NCBI GenBank assembly: GCA_013821865.1 | Contig: PNJM01000003.1 | Location: 1-27,000 of the forward strand | Direction of reading: 5' to 3' | DNA from: Rhodocyclaceae bacterium | Lineage (GTDB): Bacteria > Pseudomonadota > Gammaproteobacteria > Burkholderiales > Rhodocyclaceae | Length of the DNA: 27,000 nt | In this document: piece after piece, positions 8,813 to 16,120 of the stretch | How positions within the stretch are numbered: the stretch's first letter is position 1 | Layout: the number at the start of each line of letters is the position of its first letter | Translations under genes and position numbers: made by a program | The notes under the pieces: model-generated | Seen by the model: only the letters and a program-made list of their open reading frames with translations | Told to the model about the DNA's origin: nothing | The model's database searches: none

Positions 8813-9430
8813 TTGATAGAACTCTACACCTGGGGCACCCCCAACGGCCGCAAGGTCTCGATCATGCTCGAAGAGTGCGGCCTTCCCTACGAGGTACATC
8901 CAATCGACATCACAAAAGGCGAGCAGTTTGCCCCTGGCTTCCTCGCCATCAACCCCAGCGGCAAGATTCCGGCCATCGTCGATCCGCGAGGTCCGGACGG
9001 CAGGGCGATCAGCCTGATGGAGTCAGGTGCCATCCTCGTCTATCTCGCCGGCAAGACCGGGAAATTCCTGCCCGCGGGCGAGCGCGGCAAGTACGAGGCG
9101 CTGCAGTGGCTCATGTTCCAGATGGGCGGCGTCGGGCCGATGTTCGGCCAGGCGCACCACTTCCTGCGCTATGCCCCGGAGAAAGTGCCCTACGCCATCG
9201 AGCGCTACAGGAAGGAAACGGCGCGTCTTTACGGCGTGCTCGAGCGGCGGCTGGCGGAACATGCGTTTCTCGCCGGCGAGTACTCCATCGCCGACATCGC
9301 CACCTATCCCTGGGTGGCGCGCCACGAGTGGCACGACATCGACCTGGCCGCCTGCCCTGCGGTGCGGCGCTGGTTCAAGGCCATCGGCAAGCGGCCGGCG
9401 GTGCGGCGCGGCATGGCGGTGCCGGCGTGA
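8813..9430 (+). CDS. Glutathione S-transferase family protein (Nu/YfcG-like)
   Basis: 205-aa two-domain GST. The thioredoxin-like N-domain starts MIELYTWGTPNGRKVSIMLE; T9 and N11 match the active-site Thr/Asn of YfcG/YghU disulfide-bond reductases. The glutathione-binding NPSGKIPAIVD and ESGAILVYLA (Glu-Ser gamma-glutamyl site) follow. The helical C-domain includes FLAGEYSIADIATYPWV, the N-capping and structural motif. I chose a TTG start at 8813. It is preceded by GAGGAGG at 8802-8808, and it gives the exact family N-terminus; upstream in-frame residues look noncoding. The gene end overlaps the following hydrolase start by 4 bp (GTGA). Confidence 0.93.
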   Translation: MIELYTWGTPNGRKVSIMLEECGLPYEVHPIDITKGEQFAPGFLAINPSGKIPAIVDPRGPDGRAISLMESGAILVYLAGKTGKFLPAGERGKYEALQWLMFQMGGVGPMFGQAHHFLRYAPEKVPYAIERYRKETARLYGVLERRLAEHAFLAGEYSIADIATYPWVARHEWHDIDLAACPAVRRWFKAIGKRPAVRRGMAVPA

Positions 9431-10230
9431 ACGCTTCGCGTTTTGGGGATCTGGAAGTCATTGCACGCGCACCGCGGGGCAAACCAAAAGCAACGCCGTT
9501 GCTGTTCATCCACGGCGCCTATGCCGCCGCCTGGTGCTGGGACGAGCACTTCCTGCCGTTCTTCGCGGAACAGGGCTATGACTGCTATGCCGTCAGCCTG
9601 AGTGGACACGGCGGTTCGCGCGGCCGCGAGCATCTGGACAGTTTCGGCATCGACCATTACGTGAAGGATGTCGTGGAGGTGGCAACGCAACTGCCGGCTC
9701 CGCCCGTTCTGGTCGGCCATTCGATGGGCGGCATGGTGGCGCAGAAATACCTGGAGTCGCACGAGGCGCCCGCCGTGGCGCTGCTGGCCTCGGTTCCCCC
9801 GCAGGGCCTGTGGGCGGCGGCGCTGGGGCTGGCCTTCCAGAAGCCGGGGCTGCTGCGCGACCTCAACAAACTGCTCGGCGGCACGCAGGTCGCGCTCGAT
9901 ACCCTGCGCGAAGCGATGTTCGCCCAGCCGATCGACCTCGACGATCTCGCCCGCTACTACCGGCGCATGCAGCCTGAGTCGCACCTCGCCATCTGGGACA
10001 TGACGCTGTTCAATCTGCCGCTCCCCAGCCGCATGCGTGTGCCGCCCCTGCTGGTGCTGGGGGGCGAGCATGACCACCTCATCCCGACTTCCCAGGTCGA
10101 GATGACGGCGCGCAGCTACGGCGTCGAGGCGGAAATTTTTCCCGGCATGGGCCACGGCCTCATGCTGGAGCGCGACTGGCGCAAGGTGGCGGAAAGGGTG
10201 CTTGCCTGGCTGCGGGAGCAGGGGATCTAG
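9427..10230 (+). CDS. Alpha/beta hydrolase
   Basis: 267-aa alpha/beta-fold hydrolase. The oxyanion HG motif is FIHGAYAAAW at 27-36, the nucleophile elbow is GHSMGG at 97-102 (S99), the acid is probably D216 in GEHDHLIP, and the histidine is H243 in GMGHGLML. It has no signal peptide. The sequence resembles lipase/MhpC-like esterases; the substrate cannot be told. The start is a GTG at 9427 that overlaps the GST stop (9428-9430), implying coupled translation. An ATG-initiated alternative would remove the first strand. Pairing with a GST suggests detoxification or ester/thioester metabolism, which is inference. Confidence 0.9.
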   Translation: MNASRFGDLEVIARAPRGKPKATPLLFIHGAYAAAWCWDEHFLPFFAEQGYDCYAVSLSGHGGSRGREHLDSFGIDHYVKDVVEVATQLPAPPVLVGHSMGGMVAQKYLESHEAPAVALLASVPPQGLWAAALGLAFQKPGLLRDLNKLLGGTQVALDTLREAMFAQPIDLDDLARYYRRMQPESHLAIWDMTLFNLPLPSRMRVPPLLVLGGEHDHLIPTSQVEMTARSYGVEAEIFPGMGHGLMLERDWRKVAERVLAWLREQGI

Positions 10231-10429
10231 GGCAGCCGCCGCGCGATCATCTCCCGGATCGCCTGCGCCGTTCGGCCGCGACAGGGAAAGACACTTCCAC
10301 CGAAATGGGTATTACAGTCATTAGCCGCTTTTTTTCAGGCCGCGCGATTTTTCATTCAACCTTTCCCCCTTCCAGTCGTTATGCAAGTTGACGTCCCGAT
10401 ACGCGAGACGCGTTGCAACGGAGGTCATC
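10231..10429. other. Intergenic region with a possible gene remnant
   Basis: This 199-bp gap has no complete gene. On the minus strand a frame open from about 10335 down to a stop at 10227-10229 would encode a C-terminus such as CNTHFGGSVFPCRGRT followed by AIREMIARRLP. It has no start codon, and a stop lies just upstream, so it could be a decayed 3' end or chance. A T7 run at about 10328-10334 lacks a good preceding stem. A GGAGG at 10420-10424 is the ribosome site of the next small gene. Confidence 0.3.
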
Positions 10430-10636
10430 ATGCTGATGGTGATTGACATGAACACGGGAAAAAAAGTGGTGGAGCCGGGCGATGAATATGGCGAGGAGGT
10501 GCTCCTCTCCAACTGGCTGCCGCAGCCCGAGCTGGGGCTTGGCTTGCAGGAAGCCGTGCCGGCGAAAGCCGAGCGGCACGAGCCCCCGCAGGATGCGGAA
10601 GCCTTCATGCGCACCATCTACCTGAGCCAGGAATAA
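10430..10636 (+). CDS. Small uncharacterised protein, 68 aa
   Basis: Short acidic protein beginning MLMVIDMNTGKKVVEPGDEY and ending EAFMRTIYLSQE. It has no signal peptide, membrane segment or cysteine. The ATG at 10430 is preceded by GGAGG at 10420-10424 with 5-nt spacing, which is better than most starts in this window and supports translation. The frame opens earlier (10388), but that start has no ribosome site. The sequence looks like a real globular/linker mix (VVEPGDEYGEEVLLSNWLPQ, then ELGLGLQEAVP) rather than an overlap artefact. I do not recognise a family. No neighbour on the same strand points to a role. Confidence 0.55.
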   Translation: MLMVIDMNTGKKVVEPGDEYGEEVLLSNWLPQPELGLGLQEAVPAKAERHEPPQDAEAFMRTIYLSQE

Positions 10637-10868
10637 GTCCGGGTCTGTCGTTCGTCGCCGCGCCGGGTAAGTCCGGCTGAGGATGAGCAGGCAGGGTCCT
10701 GCACTCCGGCGCGGCGGGCGACGCTGAAGCGTTGCATTCAAAAATCCGCCGTCCCGCCGCCAGCTTGTCCGCATCGGCCCCGATGCGGAGATGGGCGGCG
10801 GAAAGACGAAGGAAGGCGCCTATGATTTTCCCCATGTCGTTGTCCGGATCGATTGTCATGGCAGGCAT
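10605..10868 (-). CDS. Doubtful small ORF downstream of midA
   Basis: An 87-aa frame starting MPAMTIDPDNDMGKIIGAFL, with AGGAAG about 7 nt before the ATG, lies 63 bp downstream of midA on the same strand. The first 45 residues could form an amphipathic helix (GAFLRLSAAHLRIGADADKL). The second half is proline/cysteine-rich and coincides with an imperfect inverted repeat (10653-10723), and its end overlaps the 68-aa gene on the other strand by 32 bp. A longer frame starts at 10922. I cannot assign a family. It may be noncoding. Confidence 0.22.
   Translation of the reverse strand: MPAMTIDPDNDMGKIIGAFLRLSAAHLRIGADADKLAAGRRIFECNASASPAAPECRTLPAHPQPDLPGAATNDRPGLIPGSGRWCA
10653..10723. repeat. Imperfect long inverted repeat with inner hairpin
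   Basis: The left arm CGTCGCCGCGCCGG (10653-10666) pairs with the right arm at 10706-10723, which carries a 4-base insertion in the middle. The enclosed 39 nt contain a smaller hairpin candidate, GCAGGGTCCTGC, near 10691-10702. No T tract follows on either strand, so a simple intrinsic terminator is unlikely. It lies in the otherwise weakly coding stretch 10637-10930, which holds nothing else I can support except the doubtful ORF. Confidence 0.45.
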
Positions 10869-10930
10869 TGGAGCACTTCCTTGTTGCATGGCCGTGACAA
10901 CCGCAAGAAAGAACGAGGACAAGCCGGCTG

Positions 10931-12079
10931 CTACAATGCCGCGCCGCGGTCTCCGCGCAGAAAGCCGACCAGCGGCTCATCGATGCCGCGCCCCAGCGCC
11001 ATGACCTTGAACAACTCGCCCATTTCCGACGGGCTGATGAGCTTTTGCGCAGCCGCGGCCAGCGGCAGGTAACGGGCCGTATCCTCCGGCCGGGAGCGCG
11101 CCAGCATGTCCGTCATGCCGCAATTCAGCAGGAACTGCGCCTGGCTGGTGTAGCCGAGCAGTTCCAGCCCGGCGTCGTGGCCGGCCTCGATGATCGAGGT
11201 GAAATCGACGTGCGCCGTGATGTCGTTCAGCCCGGGCAGCCAGAACGGGTCGCCGTGGGCGTGGTGGCGGTAGTGGCACATGAGCGTGCCCTCGGCGCGC
11301 TGCGGATGGTAGTACTCGCGCCGCGGGAAGCCGTAGTCGATGAGCAGCAGCGCACCGCGCTGCAGGATGCGCCCCCACTCGGCGGCCCAGGCGCGGGCGG
11401 CGAGGTTGATTTCGGAAACGTAGGGCGGCTCGACCGGGAGGGCCTGCGCCGCTGCGAGCAGCGCGCTTTCCGCGGGGCGTTCCCGCCAGACGAACCGGTC
11501 GGTGTCGTCCAGCGCCACGCCGCGCTCGGCAATGCCGTCCTCGCGCCACGCCACGACGTGCGTCGGCAGGGCGTCGAGCAGTTCGTTGCCGAGCACCGCG
11601 CCGCTGAACGATTCCGGCAGCGTGTCGAGCCAGGCCACGCGTCCGGCGAGTTCCGGAGCGCGCCCGGCAATGTTTTCCCGCTGCCGCTCGCGCAACTCGC
11701 CGGAGAGCTCGATGATGGCGTAGCGCTCCGGCAGCGATCCTTGCCGCGCCAGTTCCTGCAGCAGCCCGGCGGCCAGCGCGCCGCTGCCGGCGCCGGCCTC
11801 GACGATGTTCGGGGCGCTCGTCGCCATGATCTGCGCCACCTGGGCGGCCAGCGTCTGGGCGAAGAGGGGGGAGAGCTCCGGGGCGGTGACAAAATCGCCG
11901 GAGGCGCCGAACTTGCGCGCGCCGCCGCTGTAATAGCCCAGCCCGGGCGCGTAGAGCGCCAGATCCATGTAGCGGGCGAAGGAAATCCAGCCGCCGGCCT
12001 GCCGGATGGCATGGCGGATATGGTCACGCAGGCGGTTGCTGTGCGCGAGTGCGGCGGGGTCTGGGGTAGGCAGGCTCAT
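10931..12079 (-). CDS. MidA/NDUFAF7-family SAM-dependent methyltransferase
   Basis: 382-aa class I methyltransferase of the MidA family; the mitochondrial relative NDUFAF7 methylates an arginine of complex I subunit NDUFS2. Key blocks are YMDLALYAPGLGYYSGG at 37-53, GDFVTAPELSPLFAQ at 61-75, the SAM-binding VEAGAGSGALAAGLLQEL at 93-110, and GNELLDALPTHVVAW at 164-178. The C-terminus GEIFKVMALG-like block reads GELFKVMALGRG. The ATG at 12079 (MSLPTPDPAALAHSNRLRDH) was chosen because a longer frame to 12226 adds sequence unlike the family and runs into the divergent gene. It is divergent from the pteridine reductase gene with 70 bp between starts. An NDUFA9-like gene is also in this window, but no complex I operon is. 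Confidence 0.9.
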   Translation of the reverse strand: MSLPTPDPAALAHSNRLRDHIRHAIRQAGGWISFARYMDLALYAPGLGYYSGGARKFGASGDFVTAPELSPLFAQTLAAQVAQIMATSAPNIVEAGAGSGALAAGLLQELARQGSLPERYAIIELSGELRERQRENIAGRAPELAGRVAWLDTLPESFSGAVLGNELLDALPTHVVAWREDGIAERGVALDDTDRFVWRERPAESALLAAAQALPVEPPYVSEINLAARAWAAEWGRILQRGALLLIDYGFPRREYYHPQRAEGTLMCHYRHHAHGDPFWLPGLNDITAHVDFTSIIEAGHDAGLELLGYTSQAQFLLNCGMTDMLARSRPEDTARYLPLAAAAQKLISPSEMGELFKVMALGRGIDEPLVGFLRGDRGAAL

Positions 12080-12149
12080 GGTCGCGAGGCGCGCGGAGGC
12101 CGAATGGTCGCCGAATCCGTTAAAATCCGCAAATTCCCGGGTGTTCTCC

Positions 12150-12899
12150 ATGAGCCTCAATCTCGAAGGCAAGCTTGTCCTGATCACCGGCGCGGCGAAG
12201 CGCGTCGGCGCCGAGATCGCACGCACGCTGCACGGTGCCGGAGCTGATATTGCCCTGCATTACCGCCATGCCGCCGCCGAGGCGCAGGCGCTGGTGGCGG
12301 AGCTCAATGCGGCCCGCGCCGGCTCGTCCCGCGCCTTCCAGGCCGATCTGCTCGACGCGGAGCATCTGCCGAAGCTGGTCGAGGACGTGGCCAGGCATTT
12401 CGGCCGGCTGGACGCGCTGGTGAACAATGCCTCCAGTTTTTACGCCACGCCGGTCGGGAAAATCGGGGCGCGCGAATGGGACGACCTCGTCGGCACCAAC
12501 CTCAAGGCGCCGCTCTTTCTCGCCCAGGCCGCCGCGCCGCATCTGGCGATTGCCGGCGGCGCGATCGTGAATATCACCGACATCCATGTCGAGCGGCCGC
12601 TGAAGAACTATCCGCTCTACTGCGCCGCCAAGGCCGGCCTGGCCGGACTGACGCGCGCCCTGGCGCTGGAGCTTGGGCCGGACGTGCGGGTGAACGGCAT
12701 CGCCCCCGGCCCCATCCTGTGGCCCGAGGACGGTTCCTTCGACACGGCGGCGCAGGCCAGGGTCATTTCCCGCACCCCGCTCAGGCGCTCAGGCTCCCCG
12801 TCCGATATCGCCCGCACGGTGCTGTTCCTGCTGGCCGACGCGCCCTACGTCACCGGCCAGATACTGGCGGTGGATGGCGGGCGCAGCATTTTTCTCTAG
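12150..12899 (+). CDS. Pteridine reductase (FolM/PTR1-like SDR)
   Basis: 249-aa short-chain dehydrogenase. The cofactor motif is TGAAKRVG at 13-20, the TGxxxRxG form specific to pteridine reductases, where Arg replaces the usual SDR glycine pattern. The catalytic set fits PTR1: D144 in NITDIHVE in place of the usual serine, then Y157 and K161 (YCAAK). NNAS is at 92-95 and the C-terminal [11 protein letters not shown] at 234-244. It likely reduces dihydropterins or dihydrofolate with NADPH. The ATG at 12150 gives [20 protein letters not shown], the expected start; the open frame upstream is noncoding. ttcA follows 5 bp downstream and is probably co-transcribed. TAAAAT at 12121-12126 is a possible -10. 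Confidence 0.9.
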   Translation: MSLNLEGKLVLITGAAKRVGAEIARTLHGAGADIALHYRHAAAEAQALVAELNAARAGSSRAFQADLLDAEHLPKLVEDVARHFGRLDALVNNASSFYATPVGKIGAREWDDLVGTNLKAPLFLAQAAAPHLAIAGGAIVNITDIHVERPLKNYPLYCAAKAGLAGLTRALALELGPDVRVNGIAPGPILWPEDGSFDTAAQARVISRTPLRRSGSPSDIARTVLFLLADAPYVTGQILAVDGGRSIFL

Positions 12900-12904
12900 C
12901 AATC

Positions 12905-13822
12905 ATGAACCATAATCTCCTGCAAACAGTACTCGGCGGTGAACTCGGAGACAAGGAGCGCTTCGAGGCCAACAAGCTGGCCAAGCGCCTGCGCCGCAAC
13001 GTCGGCCAGGCCATCGCCGACTTCAACATGATCGAGGAAGGCGACAAGGTCATGGTCTGCCTCTCCGGCGGCAAGGACAGCCATGCGCTGCTCGACATCC
13101 TGCTGCAGATGCGCGAGATTGCGCCGGTCCGCTTCGATATCGTCGCCGTGAACCTCGACCAGAAGCAGCCCGCCTTTCCGGCCGAGGTGCTGCCGGACTA
13201 CCTGGCGCGGCTCGGCGTGCCGTTCCGCATCGAGGAACAGGACACCTATTCGATCGTCAAGCGCGTCATCCCCGAGGGCAAGACCACCTGCTCGCTGTGC
13301 TCGCGCCTGCGCCGCGGCGTCCTCTACCGCGTCGCCGGCGAGCTGAAAGCCACCAAGATCGCGCTCGGCCACCACCGCGACGACATCCTGGAGACGCTGT
13401 TCCTCAACATGTTCTTCGGCGGCAAGCTGAAGGCCATGCCGCCCAAGCTGGTCTCGGACGACGGCCGCCATGTCGTGATCCGGCCGCTGGCCTACTGCCG
13501 CGAGCGCGATCTCGAGGCCTGGGCCGGACTGCGCCGCTTCCCCATCGTTCCCTGCGGCCTGTGCGGGTCGCAGGAGCACCTCAAGCGCAAGGAGGTGAAG
13601 GCCATGCTGCGCGAGTGGGACAAGCGCTTCCCGGGCCGCGTCGAGAAGATTTTCGCCAGCCTCGGCAACGTGGCGTCCTCGCACCTGGCGGATCCCTGCC
13701 TGTACGATTTCCGCAACCTGAAGGCCACCGGCCGGCCCGACCCGGAGGGTGACCGCGCCTTCGATCCGGAGGAATTCGCCGACCCGGCGGCGATACCGCT
13801 TCGCGGCGAAGGTGGGGTTTGA
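12905..13822 (+). CDS. ttcA: tRNA 2-thiocytidine(32) synthetase
   Basis: 305-aa ATP- and Fe-S-dependent enzyme that thiolates cytidine 32 in the tRNA anticodon loop. The PP-loop is SGGKDS at 54-59. The cluster-binding cysteines are C129/C132 (TCSLC) and C217/C220 (CGLC), the arrangement of TtcA. Further signatures are [15 protein letters not shown] and [17 protein letters not shown]. The acidic C-terminal tail ([13 protein letters not shown]) is family-typical. The ATG at 12905 lies 5 bp after the pteridine reductase stop, which suggests an operon. The protein is complete. Confidence 0.97.
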   Translation: MNHNLLQTVLGGELGDKERFEANKLAKRLRRNVGQAIADFNMIEEGDKVMVCLSGGKDSHALLDILLQMREIAPVRFDIVAVNLDQKQPAFPAEVLPDYLARLGVPFRIEEQDTYSIVKRVIPEGKTTCSLCSRLRRGVLYRVAGELKATKIALGHHRDDILETLFLNMFFGGKLKAMPPKLVSDDGRHVVIRPLAYCRERDLEAWAGLRRFPIVPCGLCGSQEHLKRKEVKAMLREWDKRFPGRVEKIFASLGNVASSHLADPCLYDFRNLKATGRPDPEGDRAFDPEEFADPAAIPLRGEGGV

Positions 13823-13897
13823 TATGATGATTCAATCGGGAGGCGGGCCCGGCGGGCGTCCCAGTTAAAACATGAAATCGCCTTCAGGCGGGATTCT

Positions 13898-14788
13898 ATG
13901 AGCAAGAAAGCAGAACGCAACCTCTGCGTGATTTTTGCCGACGTTTCCGGCAGCACGCGGCTGTACGAGAAGCTGGGCGACAAGGAGGCCCTGCATGCCG
14001 TCGAGCGCTGCATCAACCGCATGACGCGGGCCACGGAGCAGTATCACGGCCGCGTGGTCAAGACCATCGGTGACGAGGTCATGGCGGTGTTCGACAGCGC
14101 GGAAGCCGGCTTCCAGGCCACCTGCGGGATGCAGCAGCGGGTGGACGACCTGCCGCCGGTCAGGGGCGTCAAGCTGGCCATCCGCATCGGCTTCCACTAC
14201 GGGCCGGCGATCGAGGAGAGCAACGATGTGTTCGGCGACACGGTGAACACCGCGGCGCGCATGGCCGGGCTGGCGAAGGCAAGCCAGATCATCACCACCG
14301 CTGATACCATCAACGCCATGCCGCAGTTGCTGCGCCAGTCCGCGCGTGAAATCGACGCCCTGTCGGTCAAGGGCAAGGCCGAGGACGTGCGCGTTTTCGA
14401 AGTGATCTGGCAGGAATCCGACGAGCTCACCATGAAATCGCCCGGCATCGCGGCAGTGCCGGTCGTTGCGCGCCTGACGGTGCGGCACGGCGGCGTGGAA
14501 AGAGTGCTCGACCCGCACAACAGCCTGCTCACGCTTGGCCGCGACGCCGCCAGCGACATCGTCATCGCCGACAAGCGTGCCTCGCGCAGCCATGCCAGGA
14601 TCGAGCGGCGGCGCGACAAGTTCGTCCTGATCGACCAGAGCACGAACGGCACCTACGTGATGTTCATTGGCGAAGCCGAGTTCGCCTTGAAGCGCGAGGA
14701 GGTCATTCTGCGCGGGCGCGGGCATATCAGCTTCGGCCATGCCCATGCCGACAACGGGGGCGAGATCGTCGAGTTCCGGGTCGGCTGA
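13898..14788 (+). CDS. Class III adenylate cyclase-FHA domain fusion protein
   Basis: 296-aa soluble protein. The cyclase domain covers about 6-172. Metal-binding aspartates are D15 (FADVSGSTRL) and D59 (VKTIGDEVMAVF); K55 and D110 (NDVFGDTVNTAAR) fit adenine recognition, and N117 and R121 fit the transition-state pair. All six canonical residues are therefore present, so an active homodimeric adenylate cyclase is likely. The C-terminal FHA domain covers about 193-290, with LTLGRDAASDIVI, SRSHARI and STNGTYV, the pThr-binding residues. There is no membrane segment. A weak stem (13876-13895) overlaps the ribosome-site region. A transmembrane Ser/Thr kinase is encoded nearby in convergent orientation and is a plausible source of the FHA ligand. 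Confidence 0.93.
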   Translation: MSKKAERNLCVIFADVSGSTRLYEKLGDKEALHAVERCINRMTRATEQYHGRVVKTIGDEVMAVFDSAEAGFQATCGMQQRVDDLPPVRGVKLAIRIGFHYGPAIEESNDVFGDTVNTAARMAGLAKASQIITTADTINAMPQLLRQSAREIDALSVKGKAEDVRVFEVIWQESDELTMKSPGIAAVPVVARLTVRHGGVERVLDPHNSLLTLGRDAASDIVIADKRASRSHARIERRRDKFVLIDQSTNGTYVMFIGEAEFALKREEVILRGRGHISFGHAHADNGGEIVEFRVG

Positions 14789-14882
14789 GTTTTCCCGGCA
14801 GTTGCTTATTGTCGTTTGACTGTCTTGGGAGAGGTTCGCAATCGGGCTGGGGCCGTTGTGAATGGACTTCGGGAGGTCGGAT

Positions 14883-16088
14883 ATGTGGCGCAACCAGGTG
14901 GCGAAGATCGCAGTCGCGCGATTGCGCGAGCGCGAGTTGCCGATCCAACTTCGATTGTGGAACGGCCAGGAGTATGTGCCTGCCGGCAGGGCCAAGCTGG
15001 ATCTCGTGGTGCATCAGCCGGCCGCGCTGCGCGCACTGGCCAAGCCGACGCTGGGCCGCCTGGCCCGCGCCTACGTCGAGCAGCACATCGATCTCAATGG
15101 CAACATCCGCGACATCCTGGCCCTGGGCGAAAAGCTCTGCGATGCCGAAACGGCGGCGGACGCCAAAGGCAGTTCGGCTCTCTCCTGGCTGCGGCACACC
15201 AGGCCGGCCGACCGCAAGTCGATCGGCTATCACTACGATGTTTCCAATGACTTCTACGCCCTCTGGCTGGATGCCAGGCGCGTCTATTCCTGCGCCTACT
15301 TCCGCGATGCGAACGACACGCTGGAGCGTGCGCAGGAACGGAAACTCGACCTGATCTGCAGGAAGCTCATGCTGCGCCCCGGCGAGCGTCTGCTCGACAT
15401 CGGCTGCGGCTGGGGCGGCCTGATCTTCTGGGCGGCCGAGAAATATGGCGTGCGCTGCCTGGGAATTACCCTGTCGCGGGAACAGTGCGACTTCGTGACG
15501 AAGGAGATCGAGCGGCGCGGCCTGGCCGGGCGGGTCGAGGTTCGCCTGCAGGATTACCGCGACGTGCCGGAGGATGCAGCCTTCGACAAGATTGCTTCGA
15601 TCGGCATGTTCGAGCACGTCGGCCGCTCCAATCTCGGTGCCTATTTCGGCAAGATCCAGCGCCTGCTCAAGCCCGGCGGCCTGGTAATGAACCACGGCAT
15701 CACTTCCGCCGGGCTCGATACTTCCGGGCTGCGCTCGGGCATCTCGCAGTTCATCGAGGATTATGTTTTTCCCGGCGGCGAGCTGTCTCACGTCACGACG
15801 GTGATCGCCGAGCTGTCGCGCCAGGGCCTGGAATGCGTGGATGCCGAATCGCTGCGACCGCACTACGCAAGGACGCTGTGGCACTGGGTGGACCGGCTGG
15901 AAGCCAATACCGACGAGGCGCGCCGGATCATCGGCGAGAAGAAGTTTCGCATCTGGCGCATCTACATGGCCGGCTCCGCACACGCTTTCTCGCGCGGCTG
16001 GATGTCGCTGTTCCAGATCCTCGCCGGCAAGCCGCTGGCGGACGGCAGCCTGCCGTATCCCTTTACGCGGGATCACATCTACCAGTAG
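14883..16088 (+). CDS. cfa: Cyclopropane-fatty-acyl-phospholipid synthase family methyltransferase
   Basis: 401-aa SAM-dependent enzyme that methylenates cis double bonds of membrane phospholipid acyl chains. The N-terminal lipid-binding domain covers about 1-105. The catalytic domain has YHYDVSNDFYALWLD at 116-130, the SAM motif LDIGCGWGGL at 171-180, GITLSREQ at 194-201 and the bicarbonate/active-site MFEHVG at 242-247. YVFPGGELSH and HYARTLWHWVDRL are typical. I chose the ATG at 14883 over 14862 because GGGAGG at 14871-14876 lies 6 nt before it. The gap after the cyclase-FHA gene is 94 bp, so co-transcription is possible. A strong terminator follows 6 bp after the stop. Paralogous methyltransferases share this fold, so the substrate is not certain. 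Confidence 0.92.
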   Translation: MWRNQVAKIAVARLRERELPIQLRLWNGQEYVPAGRAKLDLVVHQPAALRALAKPTLGRLARAYVEQHIDLNGNIRDILALGEKLCDAETAADAKGSSALSWLRHTRPADRKSIGYHYDVSNDFYALWLDARRVYSCAYFRDANDTLERAQERKLDLICRKLMLRPGERLLDIGCGWGGLIFWAAEKYGVRCLGITLSREQCDFVTKEIERRGLAGRVEVRLQDYRDVPEDAAFDKIASIGMFEHVGRSNLGAYFGKIQRLLKPGGLVMNHGITSAGLDTSGLRSGISQFIEDYVFPGGELSHVTTVIAELSRQGLECVDAESLRPHYARTLWHWVDRLEANTDEARRIIGEKKFRIWRIYMAGSAHAFSRGWMSLFQILAGKPLADGSLPYPFTRDHIYQ

Positions 16089-16094
16089 AAATGC

Positions 16095-16120
16095 AAAGGC
16101 CCCGTAACGGGGCCTTTTTT
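16095..16120 (+). terminator. Intrinsic terminator after cfa
   Basis: A perfect GC-rich hairpin (AAAGGCCCCG, loop TAA, CGGGGCCTTT) spans 16095-16117 and runs into a six-T tract ending at 16120. It lies between the cfa stop (16088) and the stop of the convergent kinase gene (16120-16122). In the kinase direction the T tract is only three bases, so it mainly serves cfa. Confidence 0.93.

Noticed and set aside
10732..11072. Overlapping plus-strand small frames near the midA end
   Set aside because: They overlap midA coding sequence and have no ribosome site or plausible protein sequence.
11045..12247. 400-aa plus-strand frame opposite midA
   Set aside because: Shadow of midA; runs across the divergent start region of the pteridine reductase.
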